Positions 1 to 9,339 of a stretch of 64,000 bases of DNA are shown one piece after another. The first letter of the stretch is position 1. Each line of letters starts with the position of its first letter. The position numbers and the translations under genes were made by a program. Where the stretch lies: assembly GCF_001544915.2 (NCBI RefSeq), contig NZ_FCOE02000007.1, positions 239,868-303,867 on the forward strand, read 5' to 3'. Under the pieces are notes generated by a model. That model ran no database searches. It was not told the DNA's origin and saw only the letters and a program-made list of their open reading frames with translations. This stretch comes from Caballeronia pedi (GTDB lineage Bacteria > Pseudomonadota > Gammaproteobacteria > Burkholderiales > Burkholderiaceae).

Positions 1-828
1 CGCGCGCCGACCAGTACGCTCACGCGCCGGCAGATGGCCAATCTGATGGTCGGCCGCGAAGTCTCCGACATGTTTCCGGACAAGCCGGCATTGCGCGCCG
101 ATGCGCCGGTCGCGTTCGCGGTCGAAGGCGCATCGGTGCCCGGCTGGGCGAACGGCATCGGCTTTGCGGTGCGCGAAGGCGAAGTGTTCGGCTTCGCGGG
201 ACTTGTCGGCGCCGGTCGCACGGAGTTGTTCGAGGCGCTCGTCGGCTTGCGCACGCTCGCCGCGGGGCGCATCGTCATCAACGGCGAAACCGTCCGGCTG
301 AAGAATCCGCGCGATGCGATGAAGCACGGCCTCACGTATCTCAGCGAGGATCGCAAGGGACGCGGCCTGCATGTGGACATGGCGCTGAAAGACAACCTGA
401 CGATGATGACGCTGGAGCGTTACGCGCATCCGTTCATCGATATGCACGCCGAACGGGACGCTTTGAACAAAGCGGTGAAGGACTTCGGCATCCGCACGGG
501 AAACCCGTCGATTCGCGCGCGCATGCTATCGGGCGGCAATCAGCAGAAGCTCGCGCTCGCGAAGTTCCTGAATCCCGACCCGCGCGTGATCGTGCTCGAC
601 GAACCCACGCGCGGCGTCGACGTCGGCGCGAAACGCGACATCTATTTTCTGATTCATCGCCTCGCCGCCGAGGGCCGCGCGGTGATCGTGATTTCATCCG
701 AACTGATCGAGCTGATCGGCTTGTGTCATCGCGTCGCGGTGATGCGCGCGGGCGAACTCGTCGCGACGCTCGGCATGGATCTTTTGACCGAAGAGAGGTT
801 GATCGCGCATGCGACCGGCACACACTGA
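1..828 (+). CDS. Sugar ABC transporter ATP-binding protein (RbsA/MglA type), 5' end outside window
   Basis: The reading frame is open from base 1, so the start lies upstream and only the C-terminal half (second nucleotide-binding domain) is present. Visible ABC features are a [11 protein letters not shown] stretch in the degenerate P-loop position, the signature LSGGNQQK near bases 527-550, and a Walker B/D-loop region [14 protein letters not shown] near 589-630. The NQQK signature is typical of the duplicated ATPases of ribose/galactose-type importers. It would energise import through the permease encoded next, whose start overlaps this stop by 20 bases. The sugar cannot be read from the sequence. 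Confidence 0.95.
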   Translation, partial: RAPTSTLTRRQMANLMVGREVSDMFPDKPALRADAPVAFAVEGASVPGWANGIGFAVREGEVFGFAGLVGAGRTELFEALVGLRTLAAGRIVINGETVRLKNPRDAMKHGLTYLSEDRKGRGLHVDMALKDNLTMMTLERYAHPFIDMHAERDALNKAVKDFGIRTGNPSIRARMLSGGNQQKLALAKFLNPDPRVIVLDEPTRGVDVGAKRDIYFLIHRLAAEGRAVIVISSELIELIGLCHRVAVMRAGELVATLGMDLLTEERLIAHATGTH

Positions 829-1825
829 AGACATCGAAAGCGAGAGCCGCCTCTCCACTGTCGCGCGCTTTCTGTTCGGCGTCGGGCCGCTGATCGGGCT
901 GGTCGCGCTGTGCATCGGCGGCACGCTGCTCAACCGCGATTTCGCCACCCTCGACAACGCGATGAACGTGCTCACGCGCACGTCGTTCATCGGCATCATC
1001 GCAGTGGGGATGACCTTCGTGATCATCTCGGGCGGCATCGACCTGTCGGTCGGCTCGATGGCCGCGCTGATCGCGGGCAGCATGATCTACATGATGAACG
1101 CGCTCATGCAGGGCTTTCATGGGCACGCGGTGCCGCCGCTCCTGATCATCGCGCTGGGCGTCGTGCTCGCGCTCGGGCTCGGCGCGCTGTTCGGCTTCGC
1201 GCATGGCGTGCTGGTGACGAAAGGGCGCATTGAGCCGTTCATCGTCACGCTCGGTACGCTCGGCATGTTTCGCGCGCTGCTCACGTGGCTCGCGGATGGC
1301 GGCGCGCTCACGCTCGACAACTCGCTCGTCGATCTGTACGGGCCGGTCTATTACGCGAGTCTCTTCGGCGTGCCGGTGCCGATCTGGATCTTCCTGATCG
1401 TCGCGGCGGGCGGCGCGCTCGTGCTCAATCGCACGGTGTACGGACGCCACGTGCAGGCGATCGGATCGAGCGAGCAGGTCGCGCGCTATGCGGCGATTCG
1501 CGTGGATCGCGTGAAGATCGTCACGTACATGCTGCTCGGGCTGTGCGTGGCCGTCGCGACGATTCTGTATGTGCCGCGTCTGGGCTCGGCCACGCCGACC
1601 ACCGGCCTTTTATGGGAACTGGAGGCGATCGCGTCCGTCGTGGTGGGCGGCACCGCGCTCAAGGGCGGCGAAGGACGCGTGATCGGCACGGTCATCGGCG
1701 CGATTCTGCTTTCGGTCATCAACAACATCCTGAACCTGACGAGCATCATCAGCGTGTATCTGAACGCGGCGGTGCAGGGCGCCGTGATCATCCTCGTAGC
1801 GTTTTTGCAGCGTGGTCGTCGTTAA
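809..1825 (+). CDS. Sugar ABC transporter permease (RbsC type)
   Basis: A 338-residue, strongly hydrophobic inner-membrane protein with 8-10 predicted membrane segments. It carries the BPD_transp_2 hallmark [18 protein letters not shown] around residues 67-90 and the conserved [17 protein letters not shown] region near residue 280. It forms the channel for the upstream ATPase. The ATG at 809 lies inside the ATPase gene, indicating translational coupling. Length and motif order match RbsC-like permeases. Confidence 0.95.
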   Translation: MRPAHTEDIESESRLSTVARFLFGVGPLIGLVALCIGGTLLNRDFATLDNAMNVLTRTSFIGIIAVGMTFVIISGGIDLSVGSMAALIAGSMIYMMNALMQGFHGHAVPPLLIIALGVVLALGLGALFGFAHGVLVTKGRIEPFIVTLGTLGMFRALLTWLADGGALTLDNSLVDLYGPVYYASLFGVPVPIWIFLIVAAGGALVLNRTVYGRHVQAIGSSEQVARYAAIRVDRVKIVTYMLLGLCVAVATILYVPRLGSATPTTGLLWELEAIASVVVGGTALKGGEGRVIGTVIGAILLSVINNILNLTSIISVYLNAAVQGAVIILVAFLQRGRR

Positions 1826-1850
1826 AGCTCATAAATCCGGAGACATCGTC

Positions 1851-2816
1851 ATGAAGAAAATGCTTCGCGCGCTCGGCGCGCTCACGTTCGCGGCGAGCGC
1901 GTTCGCCGCTGCTTCGTCGTCCGCGTTCGCCGACGAAAAAGTCGTGCTCGGCGTCGCCATTCCGACCGCGGATCACGGCTTCACGGGCGGCATCGTGTGG
2001 TGGGCCAACGAGGCGAAAAAGGAGCTGGAGAAGGCGCATCCGGATCTCAAGGTGATCGTGAAGACGGCGGCCACCGCGCCCGAACAGGCGAACCAGTTGC
2101 AGGATCTCGTGACCGTCAACAAGATCAATGCGCTCGTGATCTTCCCGCAGGAATCGGCGTCGCTCACGCAGCCGGTCGCGCAGGTGAAGAAGAAGGGCGT
2201 GTATGTGACGGTGGTCGATCGCGGTCTCACCGACACCAGCGCACAGGACGCCTACGTCGCCGGCGACAACACCGCGTTCGGCAAGGTGCCCGCCGAATAT
2301 CTGGCGAAGGCGCTCGATGGCAAAGGCGATGTCGTCGCGCTGCGCGGCATTCCGACGACGCTCGACAACGAACGCTGGAACGCGTTCGAAGGCGTGATGA
2401 AGCAGTATCCCGGCATCAAGATTCTCGATGCGAAATACGCCAACTGGAATCGCGACGACGCCTTCAAGGTCATGCAGGATTACCTCACGCGCTTCAAGCA
2501 CATCGACGCCGTGTGGGCCGCCGACGACGACATGATGGTCGGCGTGCTGAAGGCGATCGATCAGGCCAAGCGCACCGACGTGAAGATCGTGTTCGGCGGC
2601 GCGGGCTCGAAGGAAGCGGTGAAGCGCATCATGGACGGCGACAAGCGCGTGCCCGCCGATGTCTCGTATTCGCCGAAGTTCATCTACGACGCGATCAAGC
2701 TGACAGCCGAAGCGCGTCTGAAGGGTGACAAGCTGCCGCCGACAACGATCATCCCGTCGGTGCTCATCACGAAGGACAACGCCAAGCAGTTCTATTTCCC
2801 GAACTCGCCGTTCTGA
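1851..2816 (+). CDS. Periplasmic sugar-binding protein of the ABC transporter (RbsB-like)
   Basis: A 321-residue solute-binding protein. The start at 1851 is chosen over an in-frame upstream ATG at 1812 because it is followed directly by a classic signal peptide ([13 protein letters not shown], Ala-rich core, cleavage near AFA-DEK) and preceded by CCGGAGAC. The 1812 start would lie inside the permease gene. The mature part has the periplasmic-binding-protein fold of ribose/galactose receptors, with a conserved VAGDNTAFG region. It follows the permease by 25 bases. A hairpin directly after the gene may raise its mRNA level above that of downstream genes. Confidence 0.93.
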   Translation: MKKMLRALGALTFAASAFAAASSSAFADEKVVLGVAIPTADHGFTGGIVWWANEAKKELEKAHPDLKVIVKTAATAPEQANQLQDLVTVNKINALVIFPQESASLTQPVAQVKKKGVYVTVVDRGLTDTSAQDAYVAGDNTAFGKVPAEYLAKALDGKGDVVALRGIPTTLDNERWNAFEGVMKQYPGIKILDAKYANWNRDDAFKVMQDYLTRFKHIDAVWAADDDMMVGVLKAIDQAKRTDVKIVFGGAGSKEAVKRIMDGDKRVPADVSYSPKFIYDAIKLTAEARLKGDKLPPTTIIPSVLITKDNAKQFYFPNSPF

Positions 2817-2821
2817 TGTGC

Positions 2822-2848
2822 GAAGGCCGTTCACGCGGCCTTCTTTCT
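2822..2848 (+). terminator. Hairpin with T-rich tail after the binding-protein gene (attenuator or partial terminator)
   Basis: A perfect 8-bp inverted repeat GAAGGCCG / CGGCCTTC with a 6-base loop is followed by TTTCT. It sits between the binding-protein stop and the isomerase RBS. Such hairpins after binding-protein genes commonly cause partial termination or stabilise the upstream message (inference). Confidence 0.6.
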
Positions 2849-2862
2849 CCTAGAGGCGCAAG

Positions 2863-3936
2863 ATGAAAACCATCAAAGGCCCGGCGATATTTCTCGCGCA
2901 GTTCATGGGCGATCAGCCGCCGTTCGATACGTTGGAGAACCTGGCATCGTGGGCGGCTTCGCTCGGTTATGAAGGCATCCAGGTTCCCGCCGATCCGCGT
3001 CTGATCGATCTGGAGAAGGCCGCATCGAGCGATGCCTATTGCGACGACATCCGCCGCATCGTCGACGATGCCGGCGTCTCGATCACCGAGTTGTCGACGC
3101 ATCTGCAAGGTCAGTTGATCGCCGTGCATCCCGCTTACGACACCTTGTTCGATGGCTTCGCCGCACCGCACGTGCGCGGCGATCCGGCAGCGCGCACGCA
3201 ATGGGCGATATCGCAGTTGAAGCTCGCGGCGGCCGCGTCTAAGCGTCTGGGCTTAAGCGCGCACGTGACGTTTTCGGGTGCGCTCGCGTGGCCGTATGTG
3301 TATCCGTGGCCGCAGCGTCCGGCGGGTCTCGTCGAAGCTGCGTTCGATGAACTCGCCACACGCTGGCGTCCGATTCTCGACGAGTTCGATCGCGCGGGCG
3401 TCGACGTGTGTTACGAGCTGCATCCCGGCGAGGATCTGCACGATGGCGTCACGTTCGAGCGTTTTCTCGCGGCGGTGGACGATCATCCGCGCGCGAACAT
3501 CCTGTTCGATCCGAGTCACTTCGTGTTGCAGCAGCTCGATTACCTCGCGTTCATCGATATCTATCACGCGCGCATCAAGGCGTTTCATGTGAAGGACGCG
3601 GAGTTTCGGCCGAACGGCAGACAGGGCGTGTATGGCGGCTATTCCGGCTGGGCCGATCGCGCGGGACGTTTTCGTTCTCTGGGCGATGGTCAGATCGACT
3701 TCAAGGCGATCTTCTCGAAGATGGCGCAATACGACTTTCCCGGCTGGGCCGTGCTCGAATGGGAATGCGCGTTGAAGCATCCCGAGGACGGCGCGCGCGA
3801 GGGCGCGGTGTTCATCCGGGATCACATCATCCGCGTGGCCGAGCGCGCGTTCGACGACTTCGCCGGCAGCGGCGCGAGCCGCGAGCAGATGCGCGGCGTG
3901 CTCGGTATCGGAGACAACGCGGGAGAGCAGCGATGA
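2863..3936 (+). CDS. Sugar phosphate isomerase/epimerase family protein (xylose-isomerase-like TIM barrel)
   Basis: A 357-residue cytosolic protein of the AP_endonuc_2/xylose-isomerase-like TIM-barrel family. The metal-binding strand ends are recognisable: CYELHPGED near residue 187, ILFDPSHF near 213 and AFHVKDAEF near 240. These are the usual Glu/Asp/His ligands of divalent-cation isomerases or epimerases. The start has an RBS-like AGAGGCGCAAG. The gene overlaps the next dehydrogenase by 4 bases, so the two act in one pathway, probably oxidation and isomerisation of the imported sugar or polyol. The exact substrate is unknown. Confidence 0.88.
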   Translation: MKTIKGPAIFLAQFMGDQPPFDTLENLASWAASLGYEGIQVPADPRLIDLEKAASSDAYCDDIRRIVDDAGVSITELSTHLQGQLIAVHPAYDTLFDGFAAPHVRGDPAARTQWAISQLKLAAAASKRLGLSAHVTFSGALAWPYVYPWPQRPAGLVEAAFDELATRWRPILDEFDRAGVDVCYELHPGEDLHDGVTFERFLAAVDDHPRANILFDPSHFVLQQLDYLAFIDIYHARIKAFHVKDAEFRPNGRQGVYGGYSGWADRAGRFRSLGDGQIDFKAIFSKMAQYDFPGWAVLEWECALKHPEDGAREGAVFIRDHIIRVAERAFDDFAGSGASREQMRGVLGIGDNAGEQR

Positions 3937-5054
3937 ATCGCGTCCGACTGGGGATGGTCGGCGGCGGCGATGGCGCGTTCATCGGCGCGGTGCATCGGAT
4001 CGCGGCGCGGCTCGATGATCGTTACGAGCTGGTCGCGGGCGCGTTGTCGTCGGATGCGCGGCGGGCGGCGTCGAGCGCGGCGGCGATCGGTCTGGCGCGC
4101 AGCTACGACGATTATCGCGAGATGGCGCGCACCGAAGCGGGGCGCTCGGACGGCATCGAGGCGGTAGCCATCGTCACGCCGAATCATCTGCACGCACCGA
4201 TCGCCACCGCTTTCCTCGAAGCGGGCATCCACGTGATCTGCGACAAGCCGCTCGCCGTTTCGCTCGATGAAGGCGAGGCGCTCGCGAAGCTCGCGCGCGA
4301 GAAGGATCGCGTGTTCGCGGTGACTTATACCTATACGGGTTATCCGCTCGTGCGTCACGCGCGCGGGATGGTGCGGCGCGGCTTGCTCGGCGACATTCGC
4401 GTCGTGCAGGTCGAGTATGCGCAGGACTGGCTGTCGTTGCCGGTCGAGACGCAATCGAATCGACAGGCCCTGTGGCGCACCGATCCCGCGTTGGCAGGAC
4501 CGGCGGGCTGTCTCGGCGATATCGGCACGCATGCGTATCAGCTCGCGGAGTACGTGACGGGGATGCGGCCGATGGAGTTATCGGCGGATGTGACGACGTT
4601 CGTGCCGAACCGGCGCGTGGACGATCACGTTCAGGCGATGTTCCGTTATGCGGGCGGCGCGCGCGGGATGCTGTGGGCGAGCCAGGTCGCGGCAGGCGAG
4701 GAGAATGCGCTGCGCTTGCGCGTGTATGGCACGAAGGCGGGCATCGCGTTCGATCAGCAGAAGCCGGATGAGTTGTGGTTCACGCCGATCGGGGGTGCGT
4801 CGGAGCGTCTGACGCGCGGGCGCGTGCAGAGCCCGGAGGCGCTGCACGCGACGCGCGTGCCGGCTGGACATCCGGAAGGGTATCTGGAGGCGTTTGCGCA
4901 GGTCTATACGGATGCGGCGGCGTGCATCGCGAGCGGGACGACGCAGGGGGATGACTGGCTGACGACCGTCGAGGATGGGGTCGCGGGGTTGAGGTTCGTG
5001 GATGCGGTGTTGCGGAGCAGCAGCGCGGACGGGAAGTGGATCGCCGTCGGATGA
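3933..5054 (+). CDS. Gfo/Idh/MocA family oxidoreductase
   Basis: A 373-residue NAD(P)-dependent dehydrogenase. The N-terminus has a Rossmann loop (GMVGGGDGAFIGAVHR, residues 7-22), followed by VTPNHLH and the conserved CDKPLA lysine motif (residues 99-104) of the Gfo/Idh/MocA family. The C-terminal half is the alpha/beta substrate domain, with a GDIGTHAYQLAEY motif whose His is a usual catalytic residue. The ATG at 3933 overlaps the upstream TGA (ATGA) and has GGGAGAGCAGCG before it. With the isomerase it probably acts on inositol- or keto-sugar-like substrates; the precise reaction is not determinable. Confidence 0.92.
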   Translation: MNRVRLGMVGGGDGAFIGAVHRIAARLDDRYELVAGALSSDARRAASSAAAIGLARSYDDYREMARTEAGRSDGIEAVAIVTPNHLHAPIATAFLEAGIHVICDKPLAVSLDEGEALAKLAREKDRVFAVTYTYTGYPLVRHARGMVRRGLLGDIRVVQVEYAQDWLSLPVETQSNRQALWRTDPALAGPAGCLGDIGTHAYQLAEYVTGMRPMELSADVTTFVPNRRVDDHVQAMFRYAGGARGMLWASQVAAGEENALRLRVYGTKAGIAFDQQKPDELWFTPIGGASERLTRGRVQSPEALHATRVPAGHPEGYLEAFAQVYTDAAACIASGTTQGDDWLTTVEDGVAGLRFVDAVLRSSSADGKWIAVG

Positions 5055-5084
5055 CGCCGCACCGGTTGCCAGGCAGGTGCGGCG
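5055..5084. terminator. Hairpin between convergent genes, possible terminator
   Basis: A perfect 9-bp inverted repeat CGCCGCACC / GGTGCGGCG with a 12-base loop begins right after the oxidoreductase stop, in the 55-base gap to a convergent gene. There is no T-run on either side, so factor-independent termination is uncertain. Confidence 0.4.
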
Positions 5085-5109
5085 GGTTGGCTGCTATGCG
5101 CGCGTTACT

Positions 5110-7488
5110 TCATGCGCCTGCGGTATCCGAGGTTGCCTGTTCGGCGTCCGCCGCGGGGGCAGCGTCGTCGGCGGGCGCAGAGGGTTGCGTGTCGCTGTCG
5201 GTGTTCACAGCGGGCGGTTCAGCGGCGACTTGCTGATCGGAAGCGTTCGTAGGGGCCGCTGCGGTTTGCTGCGAATTATCGCCGCTTGCCGAAGTGTCCT
5301 GTGGTTGCTGAGCGGGCGCCGGTTGCGTCGCTTGCGTCTGTGCGCCGCCCTCGTCGGGCGTCTGCGTTGCGTATTTTTTCCAATCCGCGAAGGTTGCCGC
5401 ATTGCCCGGACTCAGCGCGCCGGTCTGCCGGCCCTGTTCCTGGCCATCGCTGCCGACCGTGTAGGAGGTGTGTTGCGTGCCTGTGGCCTTGTCCACTGCA
5501 CGGCTGCCATCCGGGTTGTATGTGACGTGCGTGAGCGTCCCCGAGCCATCGCTCGGATCATAGCTGGTCGAGGACGTGGGCTTGCCCGTCGCATCGTAAC
5601 TGTTAATCGCGCCGACATTGCCCTGCGCGTTGCGGGACTCGATGGTATGGCCGCCGCCCGGGTCCGTCGTGTTCTGGGCGGTTATCGCACCGGTTTCCGG
5701 GTCATAGTGCGTGGTCTGTATGCCCATTGGCGATACGTTCTGCGCCTGCGTCATCTGGTTCTTCGCGTTGTAGGATTGCGTCTTCATCGAAAGGTTCTCG
5801 TTATCGGGTGTCGTAACCGAACGGCTGCCATCGGGTTGGTAGTCGATATTCTTGTTCGGCGCTTCCGTCACGGGGTCGAAGTAACGCGCGCTCACGCGAT
5901 TTCCATTGGGGTCGAACTGGACTCGCGAGCCGAGCGTGTTCTGATCGTTGTACGAATTGAGCGTCCTGCTGCCGTCCGGTTCGGTCACGACCTGATTCGT
6001 CACCCTGTTGGTCGCCGGGTCGGAGTAGTTCTTCTGGCCGCCCAGGGCATTGTTCGCGCCCACCGGTTGCGGCGGCGCGACGCCCGCCGCCGTGTCGCCC
6101 TGCCCCTTGAATGCCTGCAATTGCGCCGGCGTGTAGCTCATGGCCTGCTCGGGCGACCGGTTGCCGTTCGCGTCGGTGCTGACGCGCGTTCCTGCTCCGT
6201 TCTCATCGATGGTGTCGGCGACGCGGCTGCCATCCGCGTTGTACCGGACGTTGAGATTCATCCGGCCGGTATCGGGGTCGTAGGCGCTCATGCCGGTGCG
6301 GTTGCCTTGAGCGTCGTAGTCGTTTTGCAGGCCCACCTTGTGCAGATCATTGAAGGAGTAAAGGGTGCGGCTGCCGTCCGGATGCGTCACGACCTGATTC
6401 GTGTTGCGGGCTTCGTTCGGATCGAAATAGTCCTTCTGCGTCTCGCGGCCATTGGCGTCGTACTGGGTCATGCGGGTCGTGCGATTCTGCGCATTGAACT
6501 GCGATTCCAACTGCGAGCCGTCCGCATTGAAGCCACGTTCGACGCCGGACTTGTCGGCATTGAAGTCGCTTTGCTGGAGCGTTTGTCCCGCGCCGTCCTT
6601 GACCGTCATGCCGTAGCTGCCGTCCGGGTTATAGGTGTACGACGAACTCTGGAGGGGCTTGCCCGACGGGTCGACCGTCTGGACGGACTGGAGCCTGCCG
6701 TCCTGGTAATTCTGCGTGGAGACATCGCCGGATTTCCAGTTTTCAGTCGAGGACGTGATGTCGCCGGTGTTGGGGTCGCTCTGGAAGCTGGCCGAAACCG
6801 GCCGACCCGGTTCGATCGGCGCCAGGCCGCTGAACTGTCGACCATCGTAGTCATAGGTGCCGTCGGTGAAGTGGCGATCGTTGACCATCGACGCGCCCAT
6901 GCCTGCGTGAATGATCCGGCTGTCGTTCTGCGCGTCCGTCAGTCCGGCCGGGCGATTCTTGCTCGCCGCTTCGAACGCGTCGAACGTTTCCGGAGATGAG
7001 GTGTCAGGCTCGATCCCGGGCTTGCCCGCGGCCTGGAGGCTGCCGTTGATCTCATTGCCGATCTTCCAGCCGTTGTACTCGCCTCCGGTCTCGTTGAGCA
7101 GCGACCACATGCCGTTGTTATGGTAGCCGGCTGGATCGCGTGGGTTCGCGGTGTCGATGTACTTGTCCTTGAACGCGAAGTCGCTGGGTTGATTCGCGAC
7201 GTGGCCGACTTCATGGGCGAGCAGGTTGACGAAGGAGCCGTCGGATTGCTGCGTGACGTCGGGGGCGAATTCCAGTTGATTTTTGTCATAGATGTAACGC
7301 CCGTCCGCGGGCAAATCCGGGTTTATCGCCATCGGTTGCAACGTGCCAGCGGCGACTCTTTCGTTCGCTGCCTGAAGTTGCGCGACGAAGGTCGGGCTTC
7401 TGTTGATCAGATCGAGTTGCGACTGGGTTGGCTTCACGTCGCCCCAGACAGGCTCGGTTCCGGTGATGGGTTTGATTTTGACGCTCAT
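5110..7488 (-). CDS. Large protein with HExxH metallopeptidase-like N-terminus and YD-type repeats; candidate T3SS effector
   Basis: A 792-residue protein with no signal peptide or membrane segment. Residues 92-96 are HEVGH inside LLAHEVGHVANQ, a zinc-metallopeptidase HExxH motif. E133 or E137 (in NETGGEYNG) could be the third ligand of a gluzincin-like site. From about residue 220 to 660 it consists of degenerate YD/RHS-like repeats (units resembling YDPDTG, NADGSR, DANGNR). The last 80 residues are a disordered Ala/Gln/Pro/Asp tail. An AGAGGTG RBS precedes the ATG. It lies at the edge of the T3SS island and no type VI or Tc-toxin genes are nearby, so secretion by the T3SS is plausible but inferred. 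It could instead be a cytosolic or contact-dependent toxin. Confidence 0.7.
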   Translation of the reverse strand: MSVKIKPITGTEPVWGDVKPTQSQLDLINRSPTFVAQLQAANERVAAGTLQPMAINPDLPADGRYIYDKNQLEFAPDVTQQSDGSFVNLLAHEVGHVANQPSDFAFKDKYIDTANPRDPAGYHNNGMWSLLNETGGEYNGWKIGNEINGSLQAAGKPGIEPDTSSPETFDAFEAASKNRPAGLTDAQNDSRIIHAGMGASMVNDRHFTDGTYDYDGRQFSGLAPIEPGRPVSASFQSDPNTGDITSSTENWKSGDVSTQNYQDGRLQSVQTVDPSGKPLQSSSYTYNPDGSYGMTVKDGAGQTLQQSDFNADKSGVERGFNADGSQLESQFNAQNRTTRMTQYDANGRETQKDYFDPNEARNTNQVVTHPDGSRTLYSFNDLHKVGLQNDYDAQGNRTGMSAYDPDTGRMNLNVRYNADGSRVADTIDENGAGTRVSTDANGNRSPEQAMSYTPAQLQAFKGQGDTAAGVAPPQPVGANNALGGQKNYSDPATNRVTNQVVTEPDGSRTLNSYNDQNTLGSRVQFDPNGNRVSARYFDPVTEAPNKNIDYQPDGSRSVTTPDNENLSMKTQSYNAKNQMTQAQNVSPMGIQTTHYDPETGAITAQNTTDPGGGHTIESRNAQGNVGAINSYDATGKPTSSTSYDPSDGSGTLTHVTYNPDGSRAVDKATGTQHTSYTVGSDGQEQGRQTGALSPGNAATFADWKKYATQTPDEGGAQTQATQPAPAQQPQDTSASGDNSQQTAAAPTNASDQQVAAEPPAVNTDSDTQPSAPADDAAPAADAEQATSDTAGA

Positions 7489-7706
7489 GTGTCACCTCTT
7501 TCAGTGTGATAAAGGGAACATGCCATCTTCTTACCGGAAAGCTTCGTCAGTATTCGTTTGACGGCATGGCCGCGATCTACGCGGTATATCAAGGATGACG
7601 AACAGACGATTCGGCGGGTGATATCTTTTCATGTTCATTCGTGACGACGGGGCGACATCCTTGTGCCGAACCTCCCGGACTCGCGAAATCGCCGTTGCGT
7701 GCCTGG

Positions 7707-9023
7707 TCACGCTCTCAATACGATGCCAATCCCGACGCGCACGATGGTGCTGTTGCCGCCCGCCGTCGATATGCCGAGGTTCAGATTGACGTTGCCCTTC
7801 TGGTTCCAGCGCGAGACGCCGATGCCGAGCGCCGCCTGGCCGCGATAGCTTGCAATGCCCGCATTGAGCGTCGTACGGCCCGGCAAGTAAGGCGTGACGA
7901 TGTTGAGCGCCGAGGCCGACGCGATGCCACGTCGAGCCGACTGGTCGACGCCGTCGATGCGCTCGTTCAGGCCGCGCGTCGCGTGATCGAGCTGTCCGAC
8001 GTTGACGGCGTCGGTGGGAGCGGTCCCCGGTGCGACATTGATGATCTGCCGCTCGTGCCCCGCGCTACCGACGGAGACAGCCTGGTCGCGGTCGGCGACC
8101 GAGTCGGCGCCGATCGCCACGGAACCAACGCCGCTCGCCACGGCTGCCTCGCCGAATGCGCTCGATCGCTCGCCGCTCGCCGTGGCCCCGCCGCCCAGTG
8201 CGACGCTGCCCGAGCCTGCGGCGCCTGCGGCGCCGGCGGCCGCGCGCAACGCCAGCTGCGGCAAGCGCGAAGCATTGGCATTCTGCGTAAGCTCGCCGAG
8301 ACTCGCCGCTTGCCGGTTGATCGCGGACCCCCGCGTTCCTTCGACGCTGTCCGCGCTGTTTGCGTCGACCGCACCCGTGGCGATGCCAGCCATTGAACTC
8401 CGCGCATGCATCCGGTTTGCGATCGCCTGGCTCGACGTGCCCTGTCCCGCGTGCCTGGCGAGAGCAGACGCATCGGAGCCGAGCCGGCCGCGCACCATCA
8501 TGCGACGGGAAACGGCGGGCTTTTGATGGACTGGCGCAACACGTCGCGCCCGCCGCTGCCAGCGATCGAGCGGGGCGTGGCCAGCCTTGACGCCCGGGGT
8601 GCCCGAGGCGACTCCGCGCGCCGTCGAGCGGAACGTGACGCGCATCTCGGTGGCCGGGGCGTAAGCGATAACGTTGGGCGCTGACGGAAAGTCACGTTGC
8701 AACGAATCGAACCCGGCAGGCGAAAGCGACGAGGTCGCCGGTGTGCGCGAGGACGTGTCGGCGGCCATCGTCAGGTCGACATGCTGAGCGCCGGACATCC
8801 ATGCGCTCATGTCGGGAGGCTGATGACTTTGTATTGCAGTGATGGCACCGCTTTCGGCAAAGGAGAGCGACGCTGTGCCGCCGAGTCCGAGCAGCGCGAA
8901 AGTCTTCACGGCGCGCGACAGGAAGGCCCGCGCCACGCGCAGTGCGATACTTCGGTCGACCTTCGGTGCGAGTCCCGCGACCTGCCGAATCATGCCTGCA
9001 TTCAAATCGGTTCGACGATGCAT
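7707..9023 (-). CDS. YadA-like trimeric autotransporter adhesin (short)
   Basis: A 438-residue surface protein. An N-terminal signal-like segment (residues 28-55, LGLGGTASLSFA) is followed by a low-complexity passenger. Head-type repeats occur at about residues 255-310 (GSVALGGGATASGERSSAFG, GSVAIGADSVA), then a neck (TDAVNVGQLDHA) and a short coiled coil. The C-terminal YadA anchor ends in VRVGIGIVLRA. Trimeric autotransporters insert a 12-strand barrel in the outer membrane and expose an adhesive stalk. It is short for the family. It is divergent from the DUF1521 gene across a 316-base spacer. The start at 9023 has only a weak RBS; M11 is an alternative. Confidence 0.85.
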   Translation of the reverse strand: MHRRTDLNAGMIRQVAGLAPKVDRSIALRVARAFLSRAVKTFALLGLGGTASLSFAESGAITAIQSHQPPDMSAWMSGAQHVDLTMAADTSSRTPATSSLSPAGFDSLQRDFPSAPNVIAYAPATEMRVTFRSTARGVASGTPGVKAGHAPLDRWQRRARRVAPVHQKPAVSRRMMVRGRLGSDASALARHAGQGTSSQAIANRMHARSSMAGIATGAVDANSADSVEGTRGSAINRQAASLGELTQNANASRLPQLALRAAAGAAGAAGSGSVALGGGATASGERSSAFGEAAVASGVGSVAIGADSVADRDQAVSVGSAGHERQIINVAPGTAPTDAVNVGQLDHATRGLNERIDGVDQSARRGIASASALNIVTPYLPGRTTLNAGIASYRGQAALGIGVSRWNQKGNVNLNLGISTAGGNSTIVRVGIGIVLRA

Positions 9024-9251
9024 TTGTAATCCATATAAATGTGAGCAATATATGCTTCGGTTTCTCGAGGAGCCGTCGATGCGCCTTCCAGGCGTGTTCC
9101 GGGCGGGGTTACGTATTGCATCGGGAGCTTAGCCGTCGGAGGCGCAGCCACGGTGATACTCCGTTATCGCGGAAAACACTGGAAAGCCGGGATTGGCGAT
9201 GTGCTGAATAGGTAGTACATCGAATGACATACGGCGAATATTATCGGGTCT

Positions 9252-9294
9252 GCAGGGAATGCAACCGGGTGCAATGTGCTCAGATGTTCCCTGC
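9252..9294. promoter_or_regulatory. Inverted repeat in the divergent spacer 9024-9339
   Basis: The 316-base region between the divergent adhesin and DUF1521 genes holds no convincing gene. Within it GCAGGGAA (9252-9259) and TTCCCTGC (9287-9294) form a perfect 8-bp inverted repeat around two TGCA boxes, close upstream of the DUF1521 gene. It could be an operator or an mRNA leader hairpin. Nothing in the sequence identifies the regulator. Confidence 0.3.
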
Positions 9295-9339
9295 GAAATG
9301 GTTGTATCGATGAACTGCTAATTTCTTCAGGAAACCAAA

